Shown here: positions 1-12,364 of the stretch, in pieces
Layout: each line of letters opens with the position of its first letter
How positions within the stretch are numbered: position 1 is the first letter of the stretch
Source: Agroathelia rolfsii
Lineage: Eukaryota > Basidiomycota > Agaricomycetes > Amylocorticiales > Amylocorticiaceae
Reading direction: 5' to 3'
Assembly (NCBI GenBank): GCA_018343915.1
Contig: JABRWF010000007.1
Coordinates: forward strand, 248,001-312,000
Length of the DNA: 64,000 nucleotides
Program-made: the position numbers and the translations under genes
The notes under the pieces: model-generated
What the model was told of the DNA's origin: nothing
Seen by the model: only the letters and a program-made list of their open reading frames with translations
Database searches by the model: none

Positions 1-562
1 ACATACACTAGTGCATGGTACAACGCGCGTATCGATAGATATTCTTCTCCCTTGATGCTTTGTCCAGGACCTCGATGATCCATAGATGTTCACTCCCGGA
101 CTCACGAGATATCCTGGGGAACTCGGTGTTGTACTTTACATGACCAGCTGGGAACCTGCTTGTGAATGATTCCATGTAGGCTTGCATTCCATATGCCGTA
201 ACTCTGCCGTAGAACATGGAACTCAGGCTGTCTAGTTGTGGAAGGGCCGAGAACCTGTTATTTGCCCCGTGCCTTGTCCGATATTACCATGTTGAAAAAA
301 CATTAAATGGGTGGGAGTATCTAATCGCTCACTTGTTGAGTCTCAGGCCGGGATACACATGGCCTTTGGACCAGATTCTGCCAGGAGACGCGTACCGAGT
401 CAGTAGCTGCACTGAAGTAAAGCCGTTGCACAACAACATATGGGCGGTGATGAGCGCAGCAGATCCGGATCCGATCACATCAATAGGTTGATCAAGGATA
501 TTCTGAGAGACAGGGCTGGACATGGTAAAGGATATGCGACCCTCGATGTTTGGGCTAAACAT
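1..562 (-). CDS. Flavin-containing monooxygenase-like protein, 5' end only
   Basis: Partial gene on the minus strand running off the left edge. Exon 1 is 562-333 and exon 2 is 227-1 onward, joined across a GTGAGC...CAG intron (332-228). The N-terminus holds a Rossmann FAD-binding loop, IDVIGSGSAAL, then GRIWSKGHVYPGLRLNN, which matches the GG.W......YPGL..N pattern of fungal FMO-like enzymes; exon 2 continues with a segment like the conserved YMESF region. These enzymes use FAD and NADPH to oxygenate N-, S- or carbonyl-bearing substrates; the substrate here is unknown. Start: an ATG at 562 and an in-frame ATG at 523 are both possible; the latter places the FAD loop closer to the N-terminus, as is usual. 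The third glycine of GxGxxG is alanine. The family call rests on the N-terminal third only. Confidence 0.72.
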
Positions 563-1395
563 GAAGGCGAATCGTTATAAAGCTGGCGCGGAGACTGTAC
601 CAGGGGGTGCTGGCAGTTGAAGCATCAAGTGGATTGACTTCAATTGTTCCAGAAGCCTGTTCAAACCGTAGCCGTAACAGCGACGAAGTCAATCAAAATT
701 CCTGTCTCCTGACAGAAGATAGATAACCAGAAATATAACCCAAGTAATTTATGGAGCTAATCGAGTGGTATCTGGCTATAATACTAGTGGGGGAAGATTT
801 ACAGCACGAACCATTTTATAATTGTACTGGCTGTATGAGAATTCGATACCCAATAGCTTTAGTACTGCACTTGACACATGTAGCATCTGGCCGCAGATCT
901 TGAGTGTCTTTCCATAAAGATATGGTGTTTAGGGTCTCATTCAGTGGTACAAATTTTTGATACATGCATGTCATCTTCAGTAATACAGAGTTTTGGGGTA
1001 TGGTGTATACCACTTGGGCAGGACGTAGTCATAACACGGAGTTTCAGAAGAGAGGTAATCACAAGATGCTAGTGTACATACAAGCCGAGTAGACTAAGCT
1101 GAGGCAAATCAACCAATGAAAGTCATGATATTACTTCGACTGTGATGGTTTTTCTGATATTTGGAATTTTTTAACTTGTGCCAGTGTGTTCTGAGCGCTG
1201 TAAATGCCTGAGCGGACTCGGAGGGGCCCGGAAGCAAATCCCTCTATTCACATGAAATGATGTAATTTTGCTTCCGTACACAGTCCGCCTGCCTCATTGC
1301 CGCTGGCTCTCACTGCTTTGATTCGTGTACGTGGTAATGCTGGGTATTGGCTAACATCATTCGTGATTGTACTCAGAGTCTAACATACACATTAT
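563..1395. other. Intergenic, no gene seen
   Basis: Divergent gap between the monooxygenase and dephospho-CoA kinase start codons. Short ORFs here lack recognisable domains and splice logic. It must hold both promoters, but I see no diagnostic motif. Confidence 0.6.
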
Positions 1396-2172
1396 ATGAT
1401 AGTCGTTGGTCTCACAGGTGGCATTGCCACAGGAAAGTCCACAGTCTCAAACATCCTTAAATCGAAGCAACTCCCCGTCGTGGACGCAGATGTCCTAGCC
1501 CGGGAAGTTGTTGCTCCGGGGACACCTGGTCTCAAAAAAATCGTCAAGAATTTTGGACAGGATATATTACTCCCAGACGGGAGCTTGGATAGAAAGAAAC
1601 TTGGGTCTATTATATTTAATGACCCCGAGAAACGCAAGATTCTCAATTCCATCGTCCATCCTGCTGTTAGACGTGCCTTGTTGAAAGGCGTCTTGCTTGC
1701 ATGGATTAGAGGCGAGAGAATTTGCATACTAGATGTGCCGCTTCTCATCGAGGGCCCCATGTGGAAGCTGGTTGGCACAGTTGTTGTCGTGCACTGGTAG
1801 GTCTTCGTACAGCCCCATGACTTTAGCTGTGACCTAATGTGTGCATAAAGCCCAGAGGACATACAGCTAGAGCGTCTAATGAAGCGAGATGGTTCAACGA
1901 GAGAAGATGCCTTATCACGCCTTAAGTCGCAGCTGCCGATAGCGGAAAAAGTACGTTATGCGGATATTATCATTGAGAACTCGGGCTCGCGGGAAGAGTT
2001 GGAGAAGAATGTAGAACTATTTCTTCAGGAGGTTCAAAGTAGCGTGGGATGGACATGGAGATTGAAGTGGTTGATCCCTCCGTTGGGCATCATGGCTGCT
2101 GCTTGGACATTGCTGCAGCGGTGGCGGCGTCGCTCGTTCGAAGATGGGAGCAAATTCAAGAAGCAAGATTGA
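1396..2172 (+). CDS. CAB5: Dephospho-CoA kinase
   Basis: Catalyses the last step of coenzyme A synthesis, ATP-dependent phosphorylation of the 3' hydroxyl of dephospho-CoA. Exons 1396-1796 and 1851-2172 (intron GTAGGT...AAG) give 240 residues. The first residues hold the P-loop GLTGGIATGKST, followed by VVDADVLAREVV (substrate-binding Asp-Ala-Asp) and the LDVPLLIEG strand, all in CoaE order. After the intron the frame reads CPEDIQLERLMKRDG, the conserved lid arginine region. The C-terminus adds a hydrophobic stretch (WLIPPLGIMAAAWTLL) followed by arginines, which looks like a tail anchor, so the enzyme may sit on a membrane such as the mitochondrial outer membrane or ER. Length is close to the eukaryotic single-domain form. 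The enzyme call is firm; the location is inference. Confidence 0.93.
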
Positions 2173-2465
2173 CCTGCTGATTGGTAGATGTGGGATGCCA
2201 CGTAATACATGTATTACTTGGGAGCAATCGGAGACCAGTATGATAGAGGCACTGGCACTTGCCACAAAAACCAGATATAATAGCTGTGAAACGAAGCGAG
2301 ATTAAATGAAGTGCTGGAAGAGGATATTAGTAGGAAGAAGAGCAAGAAGAGCTGAGCTGACAAAGTCGGAACTCGTATTGTTTATCACCTTCACTCTCTG
2401 CCGTCATACCTTGCGCAAACACAACTCCTGGAACTAACTACACACACGCACACATACCCGCCACT

Positions 2466-4884
2466 ATGACCTCAGGCCAACAAATGGCCCTAGCGAGGCT
2501 CAATAGAATGGGTCCGCAGCTGAATAGAACCGCTATGCAGGGCGTTGCACAGTTCCCTCAAAAAATCTACGAGTTTAGTGCGCATCTATGCTATGCACAT
2601 CTCCTACCCTTACTCATCCTTGTTGCTACATCATTTAGGATGGTCAATGATCCTGCTAATGAAGGCCTTATTAGGTGGTCCGAAACAGGAGACTCTTTCT
2701 ATGGTACTTTTCAACCGCTATTGCATCGAAAACCATTTCATTCAACAAGCACTGCACAGTCCTGGAACACGAACGGTTTGCCAATGAGGTCCTACCACGA
2801 TGGTTTAAACACAAGAACTTTAGCTCCTTTGTTCGCCAGCTAAACATGTACGGATTCCACAAGATCCCGCATCTACAACAGGGCGTCCTTCGCAGCGATT
2901 CAAACGAGAATGAGAACTGGCACTTTTCACATCCCAATTTTAAGCGCGGGCAGCCAGACCTGCTGTGCTTGATTCAACGCAAGAGACCCCTGGCTAATAA
3001 CGAAGATGGTGCGGCCTTGGAACAAGTCCAAACTGGGAACCAACAAGTCAATGGGGCCAATCTGACTCCCAGCCAAATCATGGACATCAACTCCGTTTTA
3101 AACGGTTTGAACGCCATACGAAGACATCAAACCACAATCTCTAATGATATCAACGAACTCAGACTCTCGAATCAGCAGTTGTGGCAGGAGGCGATAGCCG
3201 CACGCGAGAGGCACAAGAAACACCAGGATACGATCAACCGCATCCTCAAGTTTCTTGCCGGCGTCTTCGGACACGGCCATCACCATAACCAGACAGTACG
3301 CAAGGACGAAAACATGCGGGACGATTCTTCGCATGTTATGATGCCGCGCCAACCTCCTATGCGTCTCATGATCAGCGACGGTCGTGAAACGTTTTCTCCC
3401 CCTTCGTTTAACATCACGGAGTTACGAGACGACGATGTAATAGACGATTCAGTGGCCTGTATGTTGCCTTGCCTGTGATTTGTTCTTAATTGCTTATGTC
3501 TTTTGCAGCCCGATTTACTAATGTTGAAACCCCATCCACCACTGCCCTCCCTTCGCCTTCTGTGGCACAGTCCGAGCGCTTCCCCTCTATCGTATCTGAA
3601 CCACTGCCTGTAGACAAACAACCGAATACAACACCATCAGGTGTACAAGAGATGAAAGCCTCAACAACCCCCCACACACCTCAACTTATCCAAACCAACA
3701 CCCCCAACCCATTCGACGTCTCCATAAACCCACCACACACGACTAACAACGGCGTCAGCGGAGCAATCCCCGGCAACGATACCGTCTTCCAGGCTGCTTT
3801 TTCTCAGCTCTTGCAGTCTCCTAGTCAAATCCAGCGTTTGCTATCCCAACTCTCGTCCCAGCCTAATGGGGCATTCACTATACCTGATCACCTGCAACAC
3901 GACCCCCAATTATCCGGAATCGATTCCCAGGCGCTCCAACAATACATGCAAATAGACCACTCATCCTCTTCTCCTTCTCCTACCTCACGCTACATCTCAC
4001 AGCAAACGTCACCCCCGGACCGCCCCATACCTCTACTCTCACCGCCGGCCATTGACAGTGGCAATGAGCTCACCCCCACCTCGTCCTTTGAGCCTCTCCT
4101 GGCCGAGAACGAGTTGCGGATGCAGAAAGCATACAAGGACACAGCTGACATCAATCACGACGTCGATTCAGTCTCGACAAGCATCAACTCGCTTATCGAG
4201 AGCCTCGGGCTTGACCCGACTCTGCTTGCGTCGTCGTTGTCAAACCAGGCACAGGATTTACCATCTATGTTGTCGTCCTCGTCCTTGTCGAGGCCAGCCA
4301 ATGGCGAGACAGGCAATGTTACTACCGGAAATGGGAACAATAACAATAACAACAACAGCAGCAATAATAGTAATAATAACGGCGCCGCAGAGACTGTCCC
4401 CAACAACAGCGGGAACAACATGCTCGATCCATTCCGATCGACGCCCGAATTCGACTTTGACGCCTTCCTGACCGAGTATCCGAACATGAACTCTATGGTC
4501 CAAGGCATCCACGGTGGCGACATCGATCCAGCGGCCCACATAGCCTCCATCGTCGACGACAACGACAACGGTATTGGTGGGGGTAGTAGCATCACTGACA
4601 CCACGGCGGAACAACAACTCGCATTCCTAGACGAAGTTGCCTCGCAGTCGGACACCAACTCGGTCATGACGGATTCGCCCGAGCTGAGGCCAACGAAAAC
4701 GACAGCGCCGAGCAATTTGGGCACGGCTACGATCGCTGGGCGCGGACACAAGCGCAAGTCGGACGTGGCTGAACTGGAAGATATCACGGCGCGCATGAAC
4801 GGTGGTGTCGTACCTCAAGGAGGCGACAAATTCAATAGTAGTATCGGGCAGAATATAAAAACGAGAAGGAAAAGGCAAGAATAG
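2466..4884 (+). CDS. HSF1: Heat-shock transcription factor
   Basis: Four exons (2466-2572, 2639-2703, 2760-3458, 3509-4884) encode 748 residues. The HSF winged-helix DNA-binding domain (about residues 30-135) is assembled across two introns: QFPQKIYEMVNDPANEGLIR, then VLEHERFANEVLPRWFKHKN, then SSFVRQLNMYGFHKI. A heptad-rich coiled coil (about 158-215) is the trimerisation region. The rest is low-complexity, Ser/Thr/Pro-rich, with an Asn-rich tract (4337-4380) and an acidic stretch around DFDAFLTEYPNMNSM that could be an activation region. A basic segment (HKRKSD) near the C-terminus may serve nuclear import. HSFs bind nGAAn repeats and induce chaperone genes; regulation is normally post-translational. 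The intron inside the DNA-binding domain starts with GTTTAG, a weak donor, but is needed to give the conserved sequence. The next gene downstream converges on it. Confidence 0.92.
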
Positions 4885-5401
4885 TAAGTAAGTGGTATGC
4901 GTAATTGATAACGCAGGTGAGAAGGGGGATATCATATGTCGCAAGTATATGCGCTTGCTTCTGGGGGTAATTTGGGCCATATAGCGACGATTGGGAGGAG
5001 GGAGTGGGGCTTCGCTGACACAGGTTTTTTATATAACAACTTATAGGGGAAAAAGAGAAAAAAAAATTCGAAATAAAGCATTGTACGCCAGAAATTATAT
5101 AGTTAACGCACTTGGCGTTGTAAGTACTTAGCATGTAATTGTACCTAGTTGAACATCACCAGATTGTAATACCGCAATATCGAGAAAGAAAGAAGTGGTA
5201 TTAGGAGAGAGGGAGAAAAAAATTGGAGGCAAAAAGAAAGCAATCGAAAAAGAGCCAGTAAGCAAAGGGGGTAAGAAAGATAGATAATAAAAGAAAACCA
5301 AGAATAAGGAGGGAAGATAATTCAAAGAGAGAGAGAGGGGGGGGGGATAAATCGCATAGCAAACACGCCATAACGAAAACGAGGGGACGATATCGAATCG
5401 A
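4885..5401. other. Convergent 3' intergenic gap
   Basis: Space between the 3' ends of the heat-shock factor and arrestin genes. It is purine-biased on the plus strand, with many GAAAG/GAGAG tracts and a G run at 5338-5347. No gene seen; it must contain both polyadenylation regions. Confidence 0.6.
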
Positions 5402-8400
5402 TCAATGTTCCATCTCACCACTAAATGGAACCTTGGGAGGTAGAGGAGGCGGTGGATAGGACCGACCATTACCGGCCGCAGCCGAGAATCCCTCTGAGAA
5501 GGGCGTAAACGGCCGCAGTTCGAGGTCAGCGGGCAGATGCCCATTCGCGGTACCATTCTTATACGTGCCGTTTACCGTCAAAGATTGGCGGACGTCCATG
5601 TCTTCCTCCTGCGTCTCCCTTATATATTCTGCGGGAGGCCGTGGCATAAGGGGTGGAGGGGGCGGTATGGAAGAAAAATCGGGCATCTGGTCCTGTGGTT
5701 GCGGTTGTTGGTGCTGTTGCTGTTGCTGTGCTTGCCGTTCTTGTAAAGCCTGCGCCTGGAAAGCCTCAGCGTCCATCTTAGCTTTCAACAACGCCTTCTC
5801 CTGGGCAGCGGTCAACGGCTGCATCGAGCCTCCGACGGGTGGCAAAGGCGGCGATCGCGCCCTCTGTGGCTGCTGTGATTGTCCACCACTACCACTCACG
5901 GACGAGAAACCCCCAGACGCTGAGCGAGGCACCGGCGGCTGGGGCGGGCTTGAAGGCCGTCCAGCCCCAAGAGCGGCCGCATCCTGGTTCGCAAAGAATC
6001 GCTGTAGCGCCTCCTTCTCGTTGTACCTCGGATAGTTTCCGCTGCTCCCAGATGCAATAGGCGACGAATGAGTAGAATAAGAATACTCGGGTGGGCTCGC
6101 AGGCCTCTGCTGGGGTTGTGGGGATGATGCTGGAGGCGATGCATAAGGTTTCGCACCATTGACCTGATTGGAATTCGTTGTAGTCGCAGCCACCGCGGCT
6201 GCGGCTGCCTCCTCAGCCGCATACCGCTGTCTCAACCGTTCCTTTTCCATCATAGCCGACGCGGGCATCGCGGACGTTGACGGACCTTCAAACGGCGGGG
6301 GATCATCTCGCGGTGGGGACATTGCCGCCGTCGTCCCATTAGAGCCCATGTATCCACGTAAATCTGAGCCGGATGCATATATACTATCCATGTCGTCCTC
6401 CCCCTGGGCGTAGCCTGCACTGTGCGTCCGGTTTACAGCATCTATCGCTTCGTGGAACCGCCTCACGGCAGCCTTTTCGTCCTCCGCGGACAGATACTGC
6501 GGTATAGCTGGCGAGCCAGACCCACCAGCGTGGCGCAACGAGGGCGACGAAGGTGGTTGAGGCAGGCTCGCCTCTGCACCATGATTGTTGACGCTCGACA
6601 TGGCACGGCTAAAGAGTTCGGCGCTCGAAAGACTCGCTCCCGTGTGATGTGGGTGCTGTTGATAATTACTATGATGAGGGTAGTGATTATAACGGCTTGA
6701 AGTGCTCCCGTTCGATAGCTGTCTACCGAGCATGGAGGCTCCCGAAGCAAGAGTGGCTCGGTTGGACGCCGTCGTTGCTACAGCGAACTCAGAAGGTGGA
6801 TAAGCCTCATCACTCTGGTTCTGCCTTGCAAGTGCCTTCGCTTGCTCATATAACCGCATTTTTTCATCTTCTGCGGATGGCCACCGCGTCTGTGTAGTCG
6901 ACGAGGGAGACGATGTCAAGTGCGTGGGTGTGACATGTGACTGGGGCTGGGGCTGAGCCTGAGTGTCAATAGTGAATTAATAACAGAATGATTACATGTC
7001 AGTTGTTGAGGTGCTTACCACAAGCGTAGAACCACTGTCCTCAGGCGTGGTAAGCGTAGCCTGGGCAATTTGCACATTACGACGAGCATTTTCAAATAAC
7101 CTCGTTTTTTCAGCTTCTGCAGACATCCACTGCCTTTGGGGCACCTCCGTCGGCGCAGGTCTGTCACTTGAGGATACATTCCGGATGTGCGATGCCTCCA
7201 GTTGTGGTCGCTGTGGCTGAGGCATCTGTTCCACGGGATCCGGCTCTGGATTAGAGACCGTAAACCGTTGGCTGTTCATTGATGTTTTTGTCTTCTGCGA
7301 TAACGATGGGGGTGTTGATATGTCGTCGCGGATGGGGTCATTTGCTTTGGTCGACAGGTATTGGGGATTCCAAGCACCATTCATGGTGAGCGCGCCACCG
7401 TTGCGGCTGCCCTCGCTGATTATGCCGAAATCGTCGGAGCCGTTCACATAGCCCGGGGCAGTAGAGAACTTGTGTCCGTGCCGACCGTCATTAGAGGAAA
7501 GGTTTGACTTAGAGTGGACGGAGGGGAGATAAGTGCCAGAGCTGGCGGTGGCTGCCATGCCAGGAGCTGTAAGAGTAAGACTGGGTGTTGCTCCAATACG
7601 CCTGTAATTACGCAAAATCGTCAATGAGGATGATGATAGTTAATTAAAAATCCGCTGGACGAGAGCTACCTAACGGCCTCGATGGAGACAGTGCTATTCA
7701 AAAAGAGAAAGCATAAGGGTTCGAAGGTATCGCTAAAGCAAAGAAACGATTGACATACCGGGGCCAGTTCGAGACGATCACGGGAAGATCCATGACTACA
7801 TGCGTACCTGTGCCCATGAGGGCCTTGACATTGATGACGTATGTAATATCAATGTGTCGTGCAGAAGTCAGGGATGTTGTTGTGTGGTCCTTTGGGATGA
7901 CACAGTGCAGGTCAGCCCTGTGCTGCGAGCCGCCGTAGATGGTCGCATTTACAGGTACTTTCTGCTCCCCAATCACTGCTGTCTTGACCTGCGGTCCCGA
8001 TTTCTTGGATGAACTGGCGCCACCACGGAAAAGACTGGTCTCTTTCAAAGTAAACTCGAACCCACGCAGGATGACAGGATGGAGGCTGTCCGACTTGAGC
8101 GTGGCCGTGACGGCCACGCGGTCACCAGGCCCATAACACGTCTGGGTACGCTCGATAATCAGTGTTACGCCTTCGTTGGTGATCTGCCGTGACTCTGGCT
8201 GCTGGTAGAGAGGCCACGTCGAGTGCAGTTCGTGCTTGTCAATTATGATGGGCGTCGTTGTTGTCTGAATTATAGATTTTCGACGACGGAGGAATCCCCT
8301 GTAGTGGGATGCATATAAGTGAATATGTATGTTGCGAAACGAAAACAAGCTTACTTCTTGCCTACGATGCAGGCCGTCGCAATGAGCTCGTAACGTATAC

Positions 8401-9090
8401 CGGCTGTGTAAGGTCCAAGATGAGACAGAGTCTTTACAATCCAGCAATCTACTTGCCATTTTTTTCCAGCGAGATAGTGGGAGGAATGGATTCGGGTATA
8501 CGGATAAAGAAGGGAAAGTCTTGCTATGGTACCGATAAGGTTTATAATCTATAAATTCACATGTCCAGGAAGTGAGAAAGGGATCACGAACCGTCTGTAG
8601 CAAGGAATATTCATCGCTAGACTGCCACAGCGGGATGGGCCCAGCGCCGACGTAGTCGAAAAAGGTATTGGCCGGCCCGCCGCCGGGGAGGGTCTCTACC
8701 TTGCGCAGCTCGATGCGCACGTACTGGGCCTTGACGCCTGCGACGCCTGTCCTGACTTCGATAGCCTGTGGTGGAGAGACATACAGAAGTGAGTGGGCAG
8801 TTTTGAGATAGCGCAACAAGTGGACGCCAAACGGTTTGACACGCACGCCTTTAACTGCAGCCTGACGGCGATCATGGCCTGGGGGAATGCCGGGATAGCC
8901 TAAGAGAGCAAGATTTGTCAAGACCAGCAAGAGGAGCAGGTATAGGCCGGTAGTGCTTTCAAGTGAGCTGCACCATACCATCCACAAAGTCCACGTTTGG
9001 GGGCGGACGCAGTGTTCTAGAGAGAGATTAGCTACTGAAGAGTGTGCTAGGACAGCAAGCAGAGGCGACGGACAACTTGACAAGCGACAT
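5402..9090 (-). CDS. Arrestin-domain protein with repeated SAExEK motifs
   Basis: Ten exons on the minus strand (9090-9074, 9016-8979, 8899-8847, 8765-8592, 8523-8457, 8403-8355, 8298-7759, 7693-7670, 7601-7019, 6958-5402) encode 1033 residues. The N-terminal 320 residues form an arrestin-like fold: MSLVKLTLRPPPNVDFVDGY, then IELRKVETLPGGG, SQPESRQITNEGV-type C-lobe strands and ending VSNWPRTVSIEAVRRIG. Such proteins normally recruit ubiquitin ligases to membrane cargo. The remaining 700 residues are low complexity, rich in Ser, Pro and Gln, with polyproline runs (SIPPPPPLMP, YPPPPLPPK) suited to SH3 or WW partners, and carry about six copies of a short SAExEK-type motif (see findings). Intron 5 uses a GC donor (GCAAGT at 8456), needed to reach the conserved frame. 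Exon 1 is only 17 nt. The first eight exons rest on splice logic and family resemblance, so small errors are possible. Confidence 0.82.
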
Positions 9091-9388
9091 CGCCTTGGAC
9101 AAAGCAGCCTGGGAGGGCAACAGCAGAGGAGACGATGATGAGCAGCAGTAAACTGGGGAGCACTGCGGCCAAGCACAGAAGCAGACCCTCAGCAATTGCT
9201 TCCGCCATCAGCAAATGCTTCCGCATCAGCAATTTTGCATCAATCCGCTCGTTTTCGTCATCCGGATTTATGAACGCTTCATCAGAAAAAAAAGATATAG
9301 TATGCAAATATCATCATGGTAGCAAGTACAAGTCGCAAGTGAAAAAAAATAATGCAAGTCAGGAAGGTAGACGTAGTGGAAAGAAAGC

Positions 9389-11583
9389 TTAGAACTTGAA
9401 CTCCTTGTCCTTGCCCTTTTTGCGCTCCTGTCGTTCCTGGTCCAGCTTTTGCCTCTTCTTCGTCTCCTTTGCCACCAGGTCGGAGAAATCTTCCTTGCTC
9501 CCAGGCACGCCCGCATGGCCACGTGAATGGGCATCGTACTTGCGTCGTAACTCTTCTTCCGACATGCCCTCCAACTCTGATGCATCGATTGAGACATCCA
9601 CCCCATTCGCCTTGCGCTGTAGATAGAAAGTGTGAGCCGCAAATAAATACAAAAATGTTACCAGATGGTAGAAAGAACAACGTTACCTTGGTGCCTCGCT
9701 CGTCGCCCAGTACGGGAATGCTGCTGCCTGCCGCCACAGCACTGACGTCGTACCCACGCTCGCTGCCCATAAGTCCACGCACATTCGTCTGCTTCTCTGG
9801 CACAACCTGATACAAACTTCTCGGTCCCGAGTCCACAGCTTCTGATTGGGCACGTCCAGAGTTCTTGCGTAGCTCCAAAAAGTCGGGTGTCTCGAGACCA
9901 CCAGCCACAGTAGAAACGACACTTGTGAGACCTGAAGGGGTCACCAAGCCTGAGGGTGTTTGGAGGCCATCCTGCGGGGCCGCTTCGGCTTCTTCCTCTT
10001 CCTCTTCCTCCTCCTCCTCCTCCTCCTCCTCTTCTGACTCTTCTGTAGCCAGTGTAAATTATGATGCAGCTTAGAAAATATAGTAAAGGATAAAGGCGCA
10101 CCTTCTTCGGGTTCTAACTCTCCCCACAACATTTTATCTACCGGTTCACCACCCTACGAGAAGATGAAAATCGTCAGGGAAAATAGAGAAATAGAATATA
10201 TGTATAACTCACATTATCATTAGCTTTTGGTAGTACACCAAACACGTCTCCATACAGTGGTCGATTGTACTCATCCAACGGCGGTTTGCCCCATCCACCG
10301 GGATGAAAACCCCATTGCGCACTAAAATATGCTGAATCAACACACATATACATAGACACTAGCAGAGAGCAAACCTACCCCTCTGGAATGGGTGCGTTGA
10401 GACCTGGTATTCTCAACGTAGGATAGCTAGGTGGTGGCCCAAACCGTTGCATGCTAATCAACCACGGTGGGGGTGCCAAGGGCGGAATAGACAGTGCCTC
10501 AACAAGCTCCGGTGACAGATCACCTGGACGTTTCTCTTTGAGTGATGTCTCAAACTCCTTGCCTTCATAGTACCTAAGCAAACGAATTAGTGAGCCGCTT
10601 GGATACTGCCAAGAAAGACACAAAAAGCGACTCACATCTCGCCAAAGCTCGTTACAGGCGGTTTTGTCTGAAACTTGAAGAATGCATCATGCAACTTCTG
10701 ATAGTCGATATCCACTTTGCCCATCTTGGGCTGCACCCTCTCGCGCGTCTTCGCTTTAAGCGACATATTCGCCTCCTTCTCCTTCACCGCATCGCGCATC
10801 GTCGCAATACCTGTATCCGCAATGTAGGCCGGCAGCTGGAACGGTGGCTTCTCGATACCACGCTTGCCCTGCAGGTAGTCGCGCTTGGCACTCCAATGCG
10901 CTGGAATTGGCACCGTGTTGCGATAGCTCTTGAGCTGTAGCAGGAGTCGTGGGTCTGCTGCTGTCACATCCGTCCACTCGACCACGTCCGGTTTCTTGAC
11001 GAGCTGCTTGAGTTCGGCGACGGTGAGCCGTGCCATCTTGCGCTGTTTCTTCTTAGAGAGCGGCTTGTTCTTCTTTTCTTCATCGTCCTCGTCCGAAGCC
11101 ATGTCGTCATCTGAGTAGATGACTTCGCCCTTGGTGGGTTCCGATGTGACTGCCTCCTACACACACGAACGTGAATGTAGAGTCAAGATTAGTGGAAGGA
11201 GAGTGCAGAAACTGCAATGCTTACCTTGGACTCCTCAGGGGGGATTGAGAACCGCGCAAATACATCTGAGAACGCTTGTAGCGCTGAGTCGTCCGCCTCC
11301 AATTTCTCAGATACATACTCCACATTGACCGGTGCAGGCGCTAAATCAGACTCGTCTTCCACCTTGACAACTGGCTCTGGCGTTTCTTCTGGTACCTATA
11401 ATGCATAAAGGGTAAAGAACGAAATATGAGAGCGATATGAGGACATAGGGCACGGTGACGGACTGAGGTGGCCTTCTTTTGCTTCAGCTTTGCGCGCCTG
11501 AGCTGGTTTTTTGACTTGATCTTTGACTTGGAGGCACCATTTTCGTCGATGGAGGTGTCGAGAGCTTCAGTTTTCGCAGCCAT
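9389..11583 (-). CDS. SF3B2: Splicing factor 3B subunit 2 (SAP145/Cus1)
   Basis: Core component of the U2 snRNP SF3b complex, contacting pre-mRNA near the branch site and partnering SF3B4. Eight exons (11583-11464, 11395-11225, 11156-10636, 10573-10379, 10321-10213, 10153-10102, 10042-9687, 9616-9389) encode 583 residues. A Lys-rich N-terminus leads to the DUF382 region (DPRLLLQLKSYRNTVPIPAH, KRDYLQGKRGIEKPPFQLP) and then the PSP motif region (PPLAPPPWLISMQRFGPPPS, PIPEGAQWGFHPGGWGKPPL), all in the family order. A long acidic Glu run is encoded at about 10042-9975. The C-terminus ends in a Lys-rich tail (KKGKDKEFKF). Somewhat shorter than the human protein, which has an N-terminal extension. 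The arrestin gene starts 298 nt beyond its stop on the same strand. Confidence 0.95.
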
Positions 11584-12364
11584 TATGTAGAAGTAGATAT
11601 ATTAGAATAGAGCGAGAGCGAGAGGCACGACAAGTGCCAATGGCGACAACGGTGGTCGATGCGCAAGAGAGATGAGTGGGATTATGTAAGCAGTTGTTGA
11701 GTGGGATGCGAGGTCGCTTCAACGATCTTGAATATTACAATGGTCATCCAAAGACAGACTTGTTATACCATGAAACTGTGCAACTGCTCGCATGACTTGA
11801 ATTCCTAGAGCCTCAAAGTGCGACAAACTACCGATATTTGACTAAAAAAAAAGCGCTGGGATATGCTACAATGACGGCGAGCCGTATAGCTGCCGGTGGG
11901 TATAGTGCTAGGAGATACATTCTAACAACCTATGATGAAGATAAAAAGAACAGGTACAGTATCTTACAGGAGGGAAAAAAAAAAAAGAAGAAAATTGATC
12001 ACAAGTGGCAAATGCAAGTTGGCGAGCCTGGGGCCCACTGGATAAAAACCAAACCAACTCTGTCAAGTGCGATCAAGTTCCCGATGCGTAGAGTAATAGT
12101 CCTTTTGTCCTAGGGCTTTTAAAAACACGAGGTGTATCAGAAATGAAAATAATTTAGTCCTTTGCGGTGAGCGTCCTAATCGAAACATCTGAGCAATCTA
12201 TAAGGCGCGACGGGCATTCTCACGCCTTCGTGCACGCTATGATCCGTTCGCTTGCAGATAAGGTTTATCCAAGACGAAATGTGTTGTCCATCCAATTGCC
12301 CTAGCCCTAGTCCAGTCACAAAACCATTTCAGCAACGATGATTCAAATGTGCTTTGCCAATTCA
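11584..12364. other. Intergenic, SF3B2 upstream region
   Basis: Holds the SF3B2 promoter on its left side. Part of the right side (about 12270-12420) resembles the 3' flank of caspase-like gene C (about 20150-20280), so this is the edge of the duplicated caspase-like unit. No further gene seen. Confidence 0.5.

Noticed and set aside
1392..1862. Minus-strand ORF over dephospho-CoA kinase
   Set aside because: Antisense of the conserved kinase frame, no domain of its own.
4155..4796. Long minus-strand ORF (213 codons) opposite the heat-shock factor
   Set aside because: It is the antisense shadow of the Ser/Asn-rich HSF tail and has low-complexity Leu runs from reading codon repeats backwards.
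5338..5347. G run flanked by GAGAG repeats
   Set aside because: Simple low-complexity sequence in a 3' intergenic gap.
9975..10042. CTC/CCT trinucleotide repeat
   Set aside because: Encodes the Glu run of SF3B2; not an independent repeat element.
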